Source: an uncultured Lachnospiraceae bacterium (lineage in GTDB: Bacteria > Bacillota > Clostridia > Lachnospirales > Lachnospiraceae). From it: 53,954 nucleotides of DNA. The notes beneath the pieces were generated by a model. It did not search any database. It was not told the DNA's origin and saw nothing but the letters and a program-made list of their open reading frames with translations. The stretch is taken from the NCBI GenBank assembly GCA_947627245.1, contig CANQVH010000019.1, forward strand, positions 1 through 53,954, given 5' to 3'. This document shows, one piece after another, positions 43,605 through 53,634 of this stretch (positions within the stretch are counted from its first letter, which is position 1; every line of letters begins with the position of its first letter). The position numbers and the translations under genes are program-made.

Positions 43605-43664
43605 ATTTTATCATTTCCCCATAGCAAAGTCAAGGTTGTGCAAATCTCTCCTATCTGCTAAAAT
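43605..43664. promoter_or_regulatory. Divergent promoters of trpS and luxS
   Basis: Minus strand (trpS): TTGACT (43628-43633), 17 bp, TAAAAT (43605-43610). Plus strand (luxS): TTGTGC (43636-43641), 17 bp, TAAAAT (43659-43664). The two -35 boxes are 2 bp apart, so the promoters probably compete for RNA polymerase. Confidence 0.7.
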
Positions 43665-43702
43665 ACTATTAATCTGTTACCAAGAAAGGAAACGTATCTC
43701 TT

Positions 43703-44182
43703 ATGGAAAAAATCGCAAGCTTCACCATCGACCACATTAAACTGCTTCCGGGGCTCTATGTCTCACGAAAGGATCACATCGGCACGGAGACCGTCACCAC
43801 GTTCGACATCCGCATGACGAAACCGAACGGCGAGCCGGTCATGAACACGGCGGAAGTGCACACGATCGAACACCTTGCCGCAACCTTTTTGCGCAACCAT
43901 CCGCAGTTCGCGGACAAAACCGTCTATTTCGGTCCGATGGGCTGCCGCACCGGTTTCTATCTCCTGCTCGCAGGCGATTATGAGTCGAAGGACATCGTCC
44001 CGCTCATGGTCGAGATGTTCACTTTCATCCGCGACTATAGAGACGAAGTGCCGGGAGCCTGCGCAAAGGACTGCGGCAACTACCTCGATATGAATCTTCC
44101 GATGGCAAACTGGCTGGCAGACCGCTATCTGCGCGAAGTGCTCACAGACATTGGCCCCGATCGTCTGACCTATCCGGCATAA
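43703..44182 (+). CDS. luxS: S-ribosylhomocysteine lyase (LuxS)
   Basis: 159 aa. It cleaves S-ribosylhomocysteine to homocysteine and the AI-2 precursor DPD, in the activated methyl cycle. The metal ligands are H53 and H57 (HTIEH) and C124 (CGNY); the catalytic residues are E56 and C81 (GCRTGF). Length is typical. AGGAAA lies about 12 nt before the ATG. Monocistronic, with a strong terminator. Confidence 0.97.
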   Translation: MEKIASFTIDHIKLLPGLYVSRKDHIGTETVTTFDIRMTKPNGEPVMNTAEVHTIEHLAATFLRNHPQFADKTVYFGPMGCRTGFYLLLAGDYESKDIVPLMVEMFTFIRDYRDEVPGACAKDCGNYLDMNLPMANWLADRYLREVLTDIGPDRLTYPA

Positions 44183-44186
44183 TACG

Positions 44187-44217
44187 GCGCGCATCTGCTT
44201 TGATGCGCGCTTTTTTT
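44187..44217 (+). terminator. Rho-independent terminator of luxS
   Basis: Perfect 9-bp stem GCGCGCATC/GATGCGCGC with a 6-nt loop, then seven T (44211-44217). It ends at the stop codon of the convergent gene. Confidence 0.95.
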
Positions 44218-44831
44218 CAGATCGGATATCCCTTCAGATAATAGTCCTTCACAAAACGCATCAGTTCCTCCTCGCCCCTTTGATCGAGGATTCGCAGCAT
44301 GCCGTGCAGTTCCTTGTGTGTCTGAGGATGCAGCAGATAATGGCTTCTTCCCTTCTCGAAATATTTGAGCGGTTCGTGCTGTGTGTAGGATCCCTTGTTA
44401 TAGTTCTTTGACGCGCAGATCCGGTCCATCAGCATCTCCGCCACATATTTTCGCGGCATCTGCACCGGCTGCAGCGGATGCTTCCGATCCGCCGCATTCA
44501 GCGTATAATCCGTCCAATACTCAAAATGATGGCGGTTGCGTCCCTTGTGATGCATCCACGCATCGGAGTAGCCTTTGAGCTTTCGCTCACCGTTGTTCGG
44601 GCTGCTCTTGCCGTCGTCATAATATCGAAATCCCATAAAAAGCTCGGACGGCATATATTTGGACAGATCATGCATCAATCCCTGCCGGTAAAGCCCGATG
44701 CGGAAACAATGCTCCATCACGAGCAGCTTGTGTTCCGTGATCGTGCGCAAATGCCCGCAGACCTTCGCCCATGTTATCGGCGGCAGTGATTTCGATGTAT
44801 TCCCATTCGCGTTCATATTGTTTTCCTTCAT
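44217..44831 (-). CDS. DUF5662 family protein
   Basis: 204 aa. The segment EHCFRIGLYRQGLMHDLSKY followed by MPSELFMGFRYY and HHKGRNRHHFEYW is characteristic of DUF5662, an uncharacterised family common in Clostridia. The HD pair and clustered His residues suggest an HD-like metal-binding helical fold, but no activity is known. The N-terminal 15 residues (NMNANGNTS...) are low complexity, and the true start could be the second Met. It ends at the luxS terminator. Confidence 0.8.
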   Translation of the reverse strand: MKENNMNANGNTSKSLPPITWAKVCGHLRTITEHKLLVMEHCFRIGLYRQGLMHDLSKYMPSELFMGFRYYDDGKSSPNNGERKLKGYSDAWMHHKGRNRHHFEYWTDYTLNAADRKHPLQPVQMPRKYVAEMLMDRICASKNYNKGSYTQHEPLKYFEKGRSHYLLHPQTHKELHGMLRILDQRGEEELMRFVKDYYLKGYPI

Positions 44832-44953
44832 TCTATTGTCTTTTTATTTCGCGTTCTTTTCCCGCTTTTGGATTTCTTCGACTTTCAGATTTCCGCTTTT
44901 TCTGATTCAGCGGCCTCATCGGCAGAATCCGGCCTACTCGAAGAAGCCCTTCG

Positions 44954-46885
44954 TTACCTTCGGCCCTCGAGGAGAACGACCGTGCGCGCCTGCACGCAAA
45001 ACGCTTTCGTGTCCTCAAGCGCGGTCTGCTCCTCCCGCGGGATAAAGCTGACCTTCCGCGAGGTATCCATCACCACGCGCCAACTCATATTCTTCGGCAA
45101 AAGCGGCAGCGCAAACTCCTGCGGAATCCAGTTAAAATTGTATGCGATATAAAGAAAGTCATCTTCTCCGGCGTACTCCCCGCAGTACAAACACCCGAGT
45201 CCTCGTCCCATCTGCTCAAAATCGCCGTACCACGCGCGTTCCCCGTGGAACGACAGATCCGGGTATCCGATCGAACGGTAATCGATACACTGCGGTTCAC
45301 TCTTCTGGTGAAGCGCCTTGTGCGCTTTGCGATAGGCGATCGCCTCCTGCACAAAGCTGCTCAGCTCTTTGTTGCTTCTCGCAGCGCTCCAGTCCGTCCA
45401 TGTCAGCTCGCTGTCATGACAGTAGGGATTGTTGTTGCCGTTCTGCGAGTTTCCGAACTCGTCTCCCGCCAACAGCATCGGCGTTCCCTGTGAGAACAGC
45501 AGCATCGCGAACGCGTTCTTCCTCTGGCGCATGCGGAGCGCGCGGATATCGCGTTTGCGGGACGGCCCTTCCTCGCCGCAATTCCAACTGTAGTTGAAAT
45601 CCGACCCGTCACGGTTGTACTCGCCGTTGTCCATATTGTATTTTCGGTCGTAGGACACAAGATCCATAAGCGTGAATCCGTCATGGTTCGTCATATAGTT
45701 GACGCGTCCGCAGCCGGACGGATTGCAGCGCAACTGATAGCTGAATGCCCGGAGAACCTGTTCGTCCCCCTTCAAAAGTCTGCGGCAATCGTTCATGAAG
45801 CCGTCGTTCGACTCGGCCAGAAGCCTGTTCTTATCCTGTTTGAGCACATCCGGGAACCATGTGCAGATCAGCTTCCGGCTCCGAAACAGCGGCAGTTTGG
45901 CAAGCTCCGTGACCGCGGAGTCTCTCGCCATCACACCGAACCCGTCTACGTGATATTCCGTCGCCCACCATGACAGGCAATGCCCGATTCGCGAGATATC
46001 GACCTCATCCGGGAAGGAAAACTCCAGTATCACCTCTATTCCCTCTGCGTGGAATGCCTTAACCATGTCCTTAAATTCCACATCCGGGTGTTTCGTCGAC
46101 GCATAGGACGCCTTCGGCGCAAAATAATATGCATCCTCACCGTATCCCCAGTAATTCATCCGGTACTGCTCTATGGACTTCATCGCCTCCGCCACATGCG
46201 GACTAAGCCCCGCGCCGGTCTTTGCGCTGACCTGCGAACCGGATTCGGGACTGCCCTGCGCGCCGGCTCCGGCAGGCACGGCTCCCACAGGCTTCTCTTT
46301 CGGAAATTTCGGAACCATCTCGGCAAACTCATAGACCGGCATCAGCCGAAGCTGGTTGACGCCGAGCTGCTTCAGATAAGGAATCTTATCACAAAGCCCG
46401 GCGAACGTGCCTTTTTTCCGTGTGCCGGAATTTCTCTGCTTCGTAAAGCCGCGCACATGCAGATGATACATGACCGCCTCGTCATACGGGATCTGCGGCA
46501 GCCGGTCTTCGCCCCAGTCATATTCCTTCACCAAGAACGCGCCGCGCACACCATGCGGCGAATCCTCCGGCCTGCGGCCAAACTCCTCCCGCCCGGACAC
46601 AAGCCGCGCCCACTGATCCGTGTAAACTTCGTCTCCCTCGCAAAAATTGTACTCGTAATTCTCCGGCTGAAGCTGCACCTTCATCGTGTACAACCCGCCC
46701 GCCGTCCCATTCTCAGGAAACGGCAGCCTTGCGACGATCCTTTCCGTGCCTTTTTCGTACAGGATCAGCGTCGGCGGTTCCTCTCCCGCCGCAAAACAGC
46801 CGAAATGCACGCCGTCCTTCTCAATCACTATCCCCGGTACGTTCTTACTGTCCGCAATTACTCTGAATTCCCTGTCACTCATCAT
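44954..46885 (-). CDS. GH13 glycogen-debranching (GlgX/isoamylase)-like protein, probably catalytically inactive
   Basis: 643 aa. An N-terminal CBM48-like domain (LILYEKGTERI...YEYNFCEGDEVYTDQWARL) precedes a GlgX-type barrel; YMTNHDGFTLMDLVSY and NGEYNRDGSDFNYSWNCGEEG are near-perfect matches to that family. Catalytic region II, normally VDGFRFD, reads VDGFGVM, so the nucleophile Asp is Met 319. The acid/base Glu of LIAE is Thr 342 (LICT). Region I (DVVYNH) is also lost. A low-complexity insert (about 198-225) is present. It may be a regulatory or glycan-binding pseudoenzyme. The reading frame is intact. Confidence 0.8.
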   Translation of the reverse strand: MMSDREFRVIADSKNVPGIVIEKDGVHFGCFAAGEEPPTLILYEKGTERIVARLPFPENGTAGGLYTMKVQLQPENYEYNFCEGDEVYTDQWARLVSGREEFGRRPEDSPHGVRGAFLVKEYDWGEDRLPQIPYDEAVMYHLHVRGFTKQRNSGTRKKGTFAGLCDKIPYLKQLGVNQLRLMPVYEFAEMVPKFPKEKPVGAVPAGAGAQGSPESGSQVSAKTGAGLSPHVAEAMKSIEQYRMNYWGYGEDAYYFAPKASYASTKHPDVEFKDMVKAFHAEGIEVILEFSFPDEVDISRIGHCLSWWATEYHVDGFGVMARDSAVTELAKLPLFRSRKLICTWFPDVLKQDKNRLLAESNDGFMNDCRRLLKGDEQVLRAFSYQLRCNPSGCGRVNYMTNHDGFTLMDLVSYDRKYNMDNGEYNRDGSDFNYSWNCGEEGPSRKRDIRALRMRQRKNAFAMLLFSQGTPMLLAGDEFGNSQNGNNNPYCHDSELTWTDWSAARSNKELSSFVQEAIAYRKAHKALHQKSEPQCIDYRSIGYPDLSFHGERAWYGDFEQMGRGLGCLYCGEYAGEDDFLYIAYNFNWIPQEFALPLLPKNMSWRVVMDTSRKVSFIPREEQTALEDTKAFCVQARTVVLLEGRR

Positions 46886-46940
46886 CCGGTCCTCGCCTTT
46901 CCGCTGTGTACCAGCAAAGTGAAACCTGTCTCAAATTACG

Positions 46941-47696
46941 TTACAAATCGACCGTCAGCTCCACCGGGCAGTGGTCGGAGCCCATGACCTCCGTGTGGAT
47001 CTTCGCTCCCTGCAGGCGGTCTTTCAGCGACTGCGACGCGCAGAAATAGTCGATACGCCATCCGGCATTCTTCTCGCGCGCCTTGAATCGATAGGACCAC
47101 CAACTGTATACGCCCTCCACATCCGGGTAAAAAAATCGATACGTGTCAATAAAGCCATTCTCTGTCAACTGTGTAAACTTTGCCCGTTCCTCATCGGTAA
47201 ATCCCGCGTTCTTGCGGTTCGTCTTCGGGTTCTTCAAATCAATCTCCTGATGCGCTACATTCAGATCCCCGCAAAAGATCACCGGCTTCTTCCTTTCCAG
47301 AGTCTTGAGATAAGAGAGAAAATCGTCCTCCCACCGCATTCTGTAATCCAGTCTGGCAAGGCCGTCCTGCGAATTTGGCGTATAGACCGTCACCAGATAA
47401 AAATTCGGATATTCCAGCGTGATCACACGGCCCTCATGGTCGTGCTCCTCGATGCCGATCCCGTACGCTGCGGAAAGCGGCTCCGCCTTTGTGAACACAG
47501 CCGTGCCGGAGTATCCCTTCTTTTCCGCATAATTCCAATACTGACGATAGCCGTCCAGCTCCAGCTCGATCTGCCCTTCCTGAAGCTTGCTCTCCTGTAT
47601 GCAAAAGATATCCGCGTCGATCTCACGGAAAAAATCCATGAAACCCTTCTGCACACACGCCCGAAGGCCGTTTACGTTCCATGATATCAGTTTCAT
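46941..47696 (-). CDS. exoA: Exodeoxyribonuclease III (ExoA/XthA family AP endonuclease)
   Basis: 251 aa. It incises DNA at abasic sites during base excision repair. [22 protein letters not shown] (metal Glu), [17 protein letters not shown] and the C-terminal [10 protein letters not shown] (catalytic Asp-His) are all present. AAGGGG lies about 13 nt before the ATG. It is followed on the same strand by the GH13-like gene after 55 bp. Confidence 0.96.
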   Translation of the reverse strand: MKLISWNVNGLRACVQKGFMDFFREIDADIFCIQESKLQEGQIELELDGYRQYWNYAEKKGYSGTAVFTKAEPLSAAYGIGIEEHDHEGRVITLEYPNFYLVTVYTPNSQDGLARLDYRMRWEDDFLSYLKTLERKKPVIFCGDLNVAHQEIDLKNPKTNRKNAGFTDEERAKFTQLTENGFIDTYRFFYPDVEGVYSWWSYRFKAREKNAGWRIDYFCASQSLKDRLQGAKIHTEVMGSDHCPVELTVDL

Positions 47697-47812
47697 CGTT
47701 CTGTATGTCCCCTTCTTCTGTCAAGCGATTGCTCCATTCAGAGTAAGTATACCATCTTTCTCAGTCTTTTCCCACATAAATATTTGATTTTTGCAATATT
47801 TATTCGCGGGTA

Positions 47813-47841
47813 TTGCTATTTGGCGCCGTTTCTGATAAAGT
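47813..47841 (+). promoter_or_regulatory. Promoter of the DUF1292 gene
   Basis: TTGCTA (47813-47818), 17-bp spacer, TAAAGT (47836-47841), about 50 bp before the start codon. Confidence 0.6.
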
Positions 47842-47893
47842 AAAGGTGCTTTGATAATCAACAGAATAATTTCATCGAAAGGAAAAAACATCT

Positions 47894-48259
47894 ATGAGCG
47901 ATTTTGAGACATGCAACGGCAACTGCGCCAGTTGCGGCGAAGACTGTTCCGACGGCGGCGCTACGATCACTCTCACACTCGACAACGACGAAACGCTTGA
48001 GTGCGCGATCCTTACGACCTATCCGGCGGCCGGTAAAGAATACATTGCGCTTCTCCCGCTTGACGAAAACGGCGAGAACCACGACGGCGAGGTATTCATC
48101 TATCGGTTCCGAAACGAAAACGGCACGCCGGTCTTGGAAAATATCGAGGACGACGCCGAATACGAGGCCGCGTCCGACGGCTTTGACGAGTGGCTCGACT
48201 CTATGGAGTACGATGAGCTTGTCGCGGCGGACGAAGACAACGAGGAAGAGGATGCCTGA
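47894..48259 (+). CDS. DUF1292 family protein (YrzB-like) with Cys-rich N-terminus
   Basis: 121 aa, highly acidic (C-terminal ADEDNEEEDA). The beta-rich core ITLTLDNDETLECAILTTYP...EYIALLPL...VFIYRF is the DUF1292 fold. The N-terminal CNGNCASCGEDC has four Cys and could bind a metal. Function is unknown. GAAAGGAA precedes the ATG. Monocistronic, with terminator overlapping its stop codon. Confidence 0.88.
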   Translation: MSDFETCNGNCASCGEDCSDGGATITLTLDNDETLECAILTTYPAAGKEYIALLPLDENGENHDGEVFIYRFRNENGTPVLENIEDDAEYEAASDGFDEWLDSMEYDELVAADEDNEEEDA

Positions 48260-48278
48260 AACGGCACCCTCTTTTTTT
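48248..48278 (+). terminator. Terminator of the DUF1292 gene
   Basis: GAGG-A-TGCC pairs with GGCA-C-CCTC (one internal mismatch), loop TGAAAC containing the stop codon, then seven T (48272-48278). Confidence 0.9.
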
Positions 48279-50115
48279 AACGGTCTTTCAGCAGCGCATC
48301 CAAAAACTGCGACGGCTCCGCCGCCTTCCCGTAGCGCTGTTTGGTATAAAAAATATGCAGCCTGTCCTTCGCCCTCGTCATTCCCACATAAAACAACCGC
48401 CGTTCTTCCTCCAGATCCGCTTCCACCGCCGCCTTTCGGTGCGGGATGATCCCCTCGTTCACATCGACCATAAAAACCTCCCTGAATTCCAGCCCTTTCG
48501 AGCCGTGCAGTGTCGTGAGCATAACGGCATTTTCCTGTTTTTTCTGTAGCAGGCGGTTTTCCTCCAGCTTCGCCTTGTATTCCTCAATGTGCCCAAACCA
48601 TTCCTCGCAGGTTCGATACGGCTTCGCTCCCTGCTGGATCTCGTCGAGAAGATCAAGAAGCTCCTCCGGCTTCATCCGTCGGGTCTTCGCATACTCCTTC
48701 AGGTAATCCTCATAGCCGATCCCCCGGCGTATGTAGTTGACCGCCGCATACGGCGTCATCCGCGAGAGCAGCTTCAGATCAGCCTCCATCCGGTCGATCC
48801 GATCCAGCATCCAATCCTTGTCTTCATAATAGGTTCGCAGCGTCTCAAAGGACACCTGCTTCTCGTTGACGCTGTCCCTGCTGATGTACCGTTTCGGGCG
48901 ATTCATGACCTGCAAAAACTCCGTTCGATCCAGCCCTTCCCGCGCCAGATGCAGATACGCGAAAATATCCTGCGCGATCCAGTGCTCATAGATGTTCGGC
49001 AACGTGTCGTGCATCTCAAACGGCAGCATAAACTCCATCAATCGCTCGGCAAACGGCCCTACGCCGTGATTCGTGCGGAACAACACGGCGATCTCCGAAT
49101 ACGGGATGCCCTCCTCCACGCTCTTTTGAATGCACCGGACAAGATACAGGCTCTCATGCTCCGGGCTGTCCAACTCCCGGATATCAATCTTCTGTCCTTC
49201 GCCCCTTGTCCCTCGGATCTCCTTGGCGTACCGGTGTCCGTTTTCCCCGATCACCTTCAGCGCGCCGCGGATCACGGGCTCCACGGAGCGGTAATTTCGA
49301 TCCAGCAGGATCGTCTTGGCATCCGGATAATCCTTTGTAAAATTCAGCATGATTTCCGGCTTCGCTCCGCGGAAACGATAGATCGACTGATCGTCGTCTC
49401 CCACAATGAACAGATTGTTTTCCGGCTCGGCGAGCATGCGCAGGATCTTGTACTGCAGCAGATTGATATCTTGAAACTCGTCAACCAGAATATAACGAAA
49501 TCGCTTCTGCCATGCGCTCAGAATGTCCTTCCTCGCCGCCAGCAGCTCGTATGTGCAGACCAGTATATCGTCAAAATCCAGCATTCCCTGCGCACGGCGG
49601 ACTTCCTCATACTGCCGGTAGATCTGCCGGAAAACGTCCTCCGGGCAGGAGCGCGAATAATAATTTTCCAGATTGATCTGCTCGTTTTTCACGAGGCTGA
49701 TCTCCGCGACCAGTTCCGAAAGCAGCTCCTTCTCCTCCTGCGCGTCCGCAAGCGTCTCCGGCGGAAGCTTCTGCAGCAGTTGCCGCAGGATCCGGAATTT
49801 GCCGTCCTCCGGCAGAATATTGGCGGATGTATACTGGTACGCGTATTTCAGAATGTAAAAAAAGACCGCGTGAAAGGTCCCGAACGTGACCCCGGACACA
49901 TTGCCCACAGCACAAAAGCGCTGCCGCATCTCCTGCGCCGCAGCTTTCGTAAAAGTGATTACAAGAATCTCCTGCGGTTTCACATGACATTCTTCAATCA
50001 GATATCTTGTTCTCTGTGTGATAACGAGAGTTTTGCCGGAACCCGGCCCCGCCAGTATCATGGCAGGGCCGGTCGCATGGGCGATCGCCCTTGACTGTGC
50101 ATCGTTTATTTGCAT
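48277..50115 (-). CDS. UvrD/PcrA-like ATP-dependent DNA helicase
   Basis: 612 aa SF1A helicase. Motif I AGPGSGKT (22-29), motif Ia [11 protein letters not shown], motif [10 protein letters not shown], motif [17 protein letters not shown], motif [12 protein letters not shown] and motif [13 protein letters not shown] are all present. It is shorter than PcrA/UvrD (about 720-740 aa) because the C-terminal extension is missing. It probably works in repair or in removing proteins from DNA. The start overlaps the end of gltX by 10 bp. Confidence 0.92.
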   Translation of the reverse strand: MQINDAQSRAIAHATGPAMILAGPGSGKTLVITQRTRYLIEECHVKPQEILVITFTKAAAQEMRQRFCAVGNVSGVTFGTFHAVFFYILKYAYQYTSANILPEDGKFRILRQLLQKLPPETLADAQEEKELLSELVAEISLVKNEQINLENYYSRSCPEDVFRQIYRQYEEVRRAQGMLDFDDILVCTYELLAARKDILSAWQKRFRYILVDEFQDINLLQYKILRMLAEPENNLFIVGDDDQSIYRFRGAKPEIMLNFTKDYPDAKTILLDRNYRSVEPVIRGALKVIGENGHRYAKEIRGTRGEGQKIDIRELDSPEHESLYLVRCIQKSVEEGIPYSEIAVLFRTNHGVGPFAERLMEFMLPFEMHDTLPNIYEHWIAQDIFAYLHLAREGLDRTEFLQVMNRPKRYISRDSVNEKQVSFETLRTYYEDKDWMLDRIDRMEADLKLLSRMTPYAAVNYIRRGIGYEDYLKEYAKTRRMKPEELLDLLDEIQQGAKPYRTCEEWFGHIEEYKAKLEENRLLQKKQENAVMLTTLHGSKGLEFREVFMVDVNEGIIPHRKAAVEADLEEERRLFYVGMTRAKDRLHIFYTKQRYGKAAEPSQFLDALLKDR

Positions 50116-51566
50116 ATTGCTCCCAGCTTTTCGATTGCCTGACGGATCCGTGCAAGCGACTCATCCTTGCCGAGCACGGACATGATCTCGGTCGCCCCGG
50201 CCGGCGTCATCATCTTGCCGGACACGGCCACGCGAAGCGGCCACATCACAAAGTTGACCTTGCAGCCCTTCTCGTCGACATACGTCTTGAGCATCTCAAA
50301 CAGCGCGTCGTTGCCGAAATCATCCTGCGCCTCCAGCTTCGGAAGCAGCTCGACAAGCGTCTCACAGCAGGTCTGCTCGTTCGTCTTTGACTTCTTGTTC
50401 GCGTACATGGAGACGTCGTACTCCGGCACTTTCTCGAAGAAATCTACCATCTCCGGAATGTCCGGATAGACCTCGATCCTTGTTTTCACCATCTGCGCGA
50501 TCTTGCGGAAATCCAGCTCTCGTGTGATCGCCTGCTTCAGATACGGAAGCGCCGCCTCATAGAAGGTCTCGTCGTCCATCGCCTTCAGATATTCCCCGTT
50601 CATCCAGCGCAGCTTCTGTATGTCGAAGACCGCCGGAGACTTGCTCATGTTGTGATAATCAAACGCCTCCACCAGCTCTTTCAGCGAAAAGATCTCTCGG
50701 TTGTCCTGCGGACACCATCCCAGAAGCGCCACATAATTCACGATCGCCTCAGAGACAAAGCCTTGGTCGAGCAGATCCTCATAGGAGGAATGTCCGGAGC
50801 GCTTAGAAAGCTTCCGGTGCTCCTCGTCAGTGATCAGCGGACAGTGCACGTAGACCGGCACTTCCCAGCCGAACGCCTCATAGAGACGGTTGTATTTCGG
50901 CGCTGAAGAAAGATACTCGTTGCCGCGCACCACATGGGTGATCCCCATGAGATGATCGTCGACGACATTCGCGAAATTGTAAGTCGGGAAACCGTCCGAT
51001 TTAATCAGGATCATATCGTCGAGCTCCGAGTTCGGCACCTCGATCTCCCCGTAGATCTCGTCGATGAATTTCGTCGTACCCTCCCGCGGAACATTCTGTC
51101 GAATCACGTACGGCACGCCCGAGGCCAGCTTCGCCTCGATCTCTTCCTTCGGCAGATACAGGCAATGTTTGTCGTAGACGGCGATCTCCTTGCCCGCCAC
51201 ATTCTGTCTCAGGGAATCCAGTCGCTCTTTATCGCAGAAGCAGTAATACGCCTCGCCTTTTTCGATCAACTGCTTCGCATATTTCATATAAATGCCGGCC
51301 TTCTGCCGCTCGCTCTGCACATAAGGTCCGCAGCCGCCGTCCTTGTCCGGGCCTTCATCGTGAATAAGACCCGTCTTCTCCAGCGTGCGGTTGATGATAT
51401 CCACCGCCCCTTCCACATAGCGCTCCTGATCCGTGTCCTCGATGCGCAGCATGAACGTGCCGCCCTCATGTTTCGCGATCAGATACGCGTACAGCGCGGT
51501 GCGCAGATTTCCCACATGCATCCGGCCCGTCGGACTCGGCGCAAATCTTGTCTTTACCTTTGCCAT
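50106..51566 (-). CDS. gltX: Glutamate-tRNA ligase
   Basis: 486 aa from the ATG at 51566, 10 nt after AGGAG; an upstream in-frame GTG at 51578 overlaps that ribosome binding site. Class I synthetase: HIGH-like [11 protein letters not shown], zinc-region [13 protein letters not shown]-like KLSKRSG. It is either discriminating GluRS or, with GatCAB, a non-discriminating enzyme; this cannot be told here. No T-box leader is present. Coupled to the helicase gene downstream. Confidence 0.96.
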   Translation of the reverse strand: MAKVKTRFAPSPTGRMHVGNLRTALYAYLIAKHEGGTFMLRIEDTDQERYVEGAVDIINRTLEKTGLIHDEGPDKDGGCGPYVQSERQKAGIYMKYAKQLIEKGEAYYCFCDKERLDSLRQNVAGKEIAVYDKHCLYLPKEEIEAKLASGVPYVIRQNVPREGTTKFIDEIYGEIEVPNSELDDMILIKSDGFPTYNFANVVDDHLMGITHVVRGNEYLSSAPKYNRLYEAFGWEVPVYVHCPLITDEEHRKLSKRSGHSSYEDLLDQGFVSEAIVNYVALLGWCPQDNREIFSLKELVEAFDYHNMSKSPAVFDIQKLRWMNGEYLKAMDDETFYEAALPYLKQAITRELDFRKIAQMVKTRIEVYPDIPEMVDFFEKVPEYDVSMYANKKSKTNEQTCCETLVELLPKLEAQDDFGNDALFEMLKTYVDEKGCKVNFVMWPLRVAVSGKMMTPAGATEIMSVLGKDESLARIRQAIEKLGAICK

Positions 51567-51590
51567 GATAACTGTCACTCCTGTTGTAAT

Positions 51591-52826
51591 TTATGATGAT
51601 TTAAATTTAATCTGCCTCGAGACCATCAATGCGAACGACATCTCCGCCATCAGGAACATGATCGACGAGCCTCCGTAACTGACAAACGGCAGCGTGATGC
51701 CCGTCGTCGGAATCAGATTCGTCACGACAGCGATGTTCAGCACCACCTGCAGCGCAATGTGCACAAAGATGCCAGACGCGATCAGCGACCCCTGCAGATC
51801 CGGGGCATTCTGCGCGATAAAGAACAGCCGGTACAGCATGAACACAAACATCAGGATCACGAGCACCGCTCCGAACACGCCAAGCTCCTCGCAGATGATC
51901 GAGAAGATCATGTCATTCTGCGCCTCCGGCAAAGCTCCGAGCTTCTGCGCGCTGTGTCCGAGGCCCTTCCCGAAAAATCCGCCGGAGCCGATCGCGTACA
52001 GCGCCTGCATCACCTGATAACCACCCTCGCTCGCATGCGATTCCGGATCCAGCCACACTTGGATACGCCGAATACGGAAACTGCCGGAATTCGCGCTGTT
52101 GATCAGAATATAGACCAGTATCGCGATAAGAACCACCGCCACTGCCCCGACGGCAAGAAACGGAGCGGTCTTTGGATGTGTGATAAAAATGAGCGCGATC
52201 GTAATACCGAAAATAATGATCGCCGTGCTCAGATTATCCGTGAAATAATAGGTGCAGAAGGCGGCAATAAAACCGTACAGGAGCAAGGTTCTGGTCGCCT
52301 TCCAGCTTTTCACCTCGGGCCCGTAATGCACAATCAGCGCAGACAGGTACAGGATGACCGCGAGCTTGGCAAGCTCCGCTGTCTGAAAAGAGATTCCGCC
52401 TATATAAAGCCAGCGCGTCGCACCGTGGGACTCACGCCCGGCGAATTTTGTGATAACCAGCAGCGCGATCGAAGCCCAGTAGATCGCCCCCGACCATTCG
52501 GTGAAAAAATGATAATCAAAAAACTGGGAGGCAAGCAGACCAAGGACCAGAAAGCCAACGCTGTACTCAGCCTGTCTCCGGAAATAGGACATGTCGTCCC
52601 CTCCCGTCTCCACCATCGCCTCATAAGCGCTCGTACTGTACAGCATGACAAGGCCGAAGCAGGTCAGCATGATCACGACCGCCAGAAGATTGTAGTCGAA
52701 ATAGTCCCGCTCCAATCCCGCAGTCTTGCGCACAAATCTCCTTTTCCCCGTCGCTTGAACAGGACGAAGCGTGCCCGTCCGATGATTTGCCCGATTGTTC
52801 CCCTGATTACCAGTTCTCGTAGCCAT
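51591..52826 (-). CDS. ftsW: SEDS family peptidoglycan glycosyltransferase (FtsW type)
   Basis: 411 aa from the ATG at 52826 (AAGGG 5 nt upstream); in-frame Met codons further upstream extend into the promoter. It is a ten-pass membrane protein that polymerises lipid II with a partner class B PBP. MIFSIICEELGVFGA and TGITLPFVSYGGSSI are the SEDS signatures. About 40 basic residues precede the first span. FtsW is preferred over RodA for the short extracellular loops and the MLYSTSAYEA start of TM1, but SpoVE is also possible. Confidence 0.9.
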   Translation of the reverse strand: MATRTGNQGNNRANHRTGTLRPVQATGKRRFVRKTAGLERDYFDYNLLAVVIMLTCFGLVMLYSTSAYEAMVETGGDDMSYFRRQAEYSVGFLVLGLLASQFFDYHFFTEWSGAIYWASIALLVITKFAGRESHGATRWLYIGGISFQTAELAKLAVILYLSALIVHYGPEVKSWKATRTLLLYGFIAAFCTYYFTDNLSTAIIIFGITIALIFITHPKTAPFLAVGAVAVVLIAILVYILINSANSGSFRIRRIQVWLDPESHASEGGYQVMQALYAIGSGGFFGKGLGHSAQKLGALPEAQNDMIFSIICEELGVFGAVLVILMFVFMLYRLFFIAQNAPDLQGSLIASGIFVHIALQVVLNIAVVTNLIPTTGITLPFVSYGGSSIMFLMAEMSFALMVSRQIKFKSS

Positions 52827-52900
52827 AATTCCCTTCCGTTTTTTCCCTTTACAAACCCCTGTCGTAGTTTCTCTTCGTTTACTTCCTTCATTAATTTTGT

Positions 52901-52929
52901 AGTATATCACACTCGTATCCATTTTTCCA
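52901..52929 (-). promoter_or_regulatory. Promoter of ftsW
   Basis: TGGAAA (52924-52929), 17-bp spacer, TATACT (52901-52906) with an extended TG one base upstream, on the minus strand. Confidence 0.55.
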
Positions 52930-52956
52930 GTAAAACAGAAATTATCTGTATGGATC

Positions 52957-53634
52957 TTAAAAGAATAGGAATGCTCCAACAATCGATATTGCGTTTCCGA
53001 GAATGTGCGAAAGAGTGCTGATAACGCAATTACCCGATTTATGATAAATCACCGAGAAGATCAAACTGTCGATGAATACACAGGCGACATCATAAAGCAC
53101 GACTCCTGTGTTCCCTGCGGCAATATGCCCGGCGGCAAAAACAACAGATGACACCACTGCGCAGGACCAAAACGGAAATCTTTTCATTCCTTTCCCAAGG
53201 AAAAATCCCCGATATGCGATTTCTTCACCAAATACCGCAATGATAACCTGCCCGATCAGCAGTGCCGTTTTATCAAAAGACAGGACAGAACCCGCCCGAC
53301 CCATTACATGGTCAACAAATTCTCCACTGAAGATCAGATTTCCAACAACACTCGTTACAATAGCGCTCACACCCGGCAGCAGCACCCAGACGATCACACC
53401 CGGCTTTTTCAGATCTTTCACGATCGTATGAAAACGCAATCCTGATTCAGAGCGCGGCGTTTTGGCGACCGCTTCCGAAATAAAGAAAAACGCGATCCCC
53501 ACAAACACGGAATACCCTGCTATTTTCGAGGATGGCACAACCTTTGTCAGCGTCAATAACATCATGATTGCCACGCCTGTCATCGTTAGGGTAACACTCT
53601 TTTTGCTATTCTCCACAGCCTGTTGATCTTTCAT
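52957..53634 (-). CDS. CPBP family intramembrane glutamic endopeptidase
   Basis: 225 aa with about six to seven membrane spans. The ABI/CPBP motifs are VFGEEIAYRGFF (motif 1, catalytic Glu pair), SSVVFAAGH (motif 2) and LSHILGN (motif 3). Such proteases act on membrane substrates such as bacteriocin leaders or anti-sigma factors; none is indicated here. GGAGG precedes the ATG, which overlaps the stop of the TetR gene by 4 bp, so the protease is probably under control of that regulator. Confidence 0.88.
   Translation of the reverse strand: MKDQQAVENSKKSVTLTMTGVAIMMLLTLTKVVPSSKIAGYSVFVGIAFFFISEAVAKTPRSESGLRFHTIVKDLKKPGVIVWVLLPGVSAIVTSVVGNLIFSGEFVDHVMGRAGSVLSFDKTALLIGQVIIAVFGEEIAYRGFFLGKGMKRFPFWSCAVVSSVVFAAGHIAAGNTGVVLYDVACVFIDSLIFSVIYHKSGNCVISTLSHILGNAISIVGAFLFF

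Noticed and set aside
43573..43702. Possible T-box leader upstream of trpS
   Set aside because: The predicted transcript leader is only about 30 nt and no T-box consensus or antiterminator is present.
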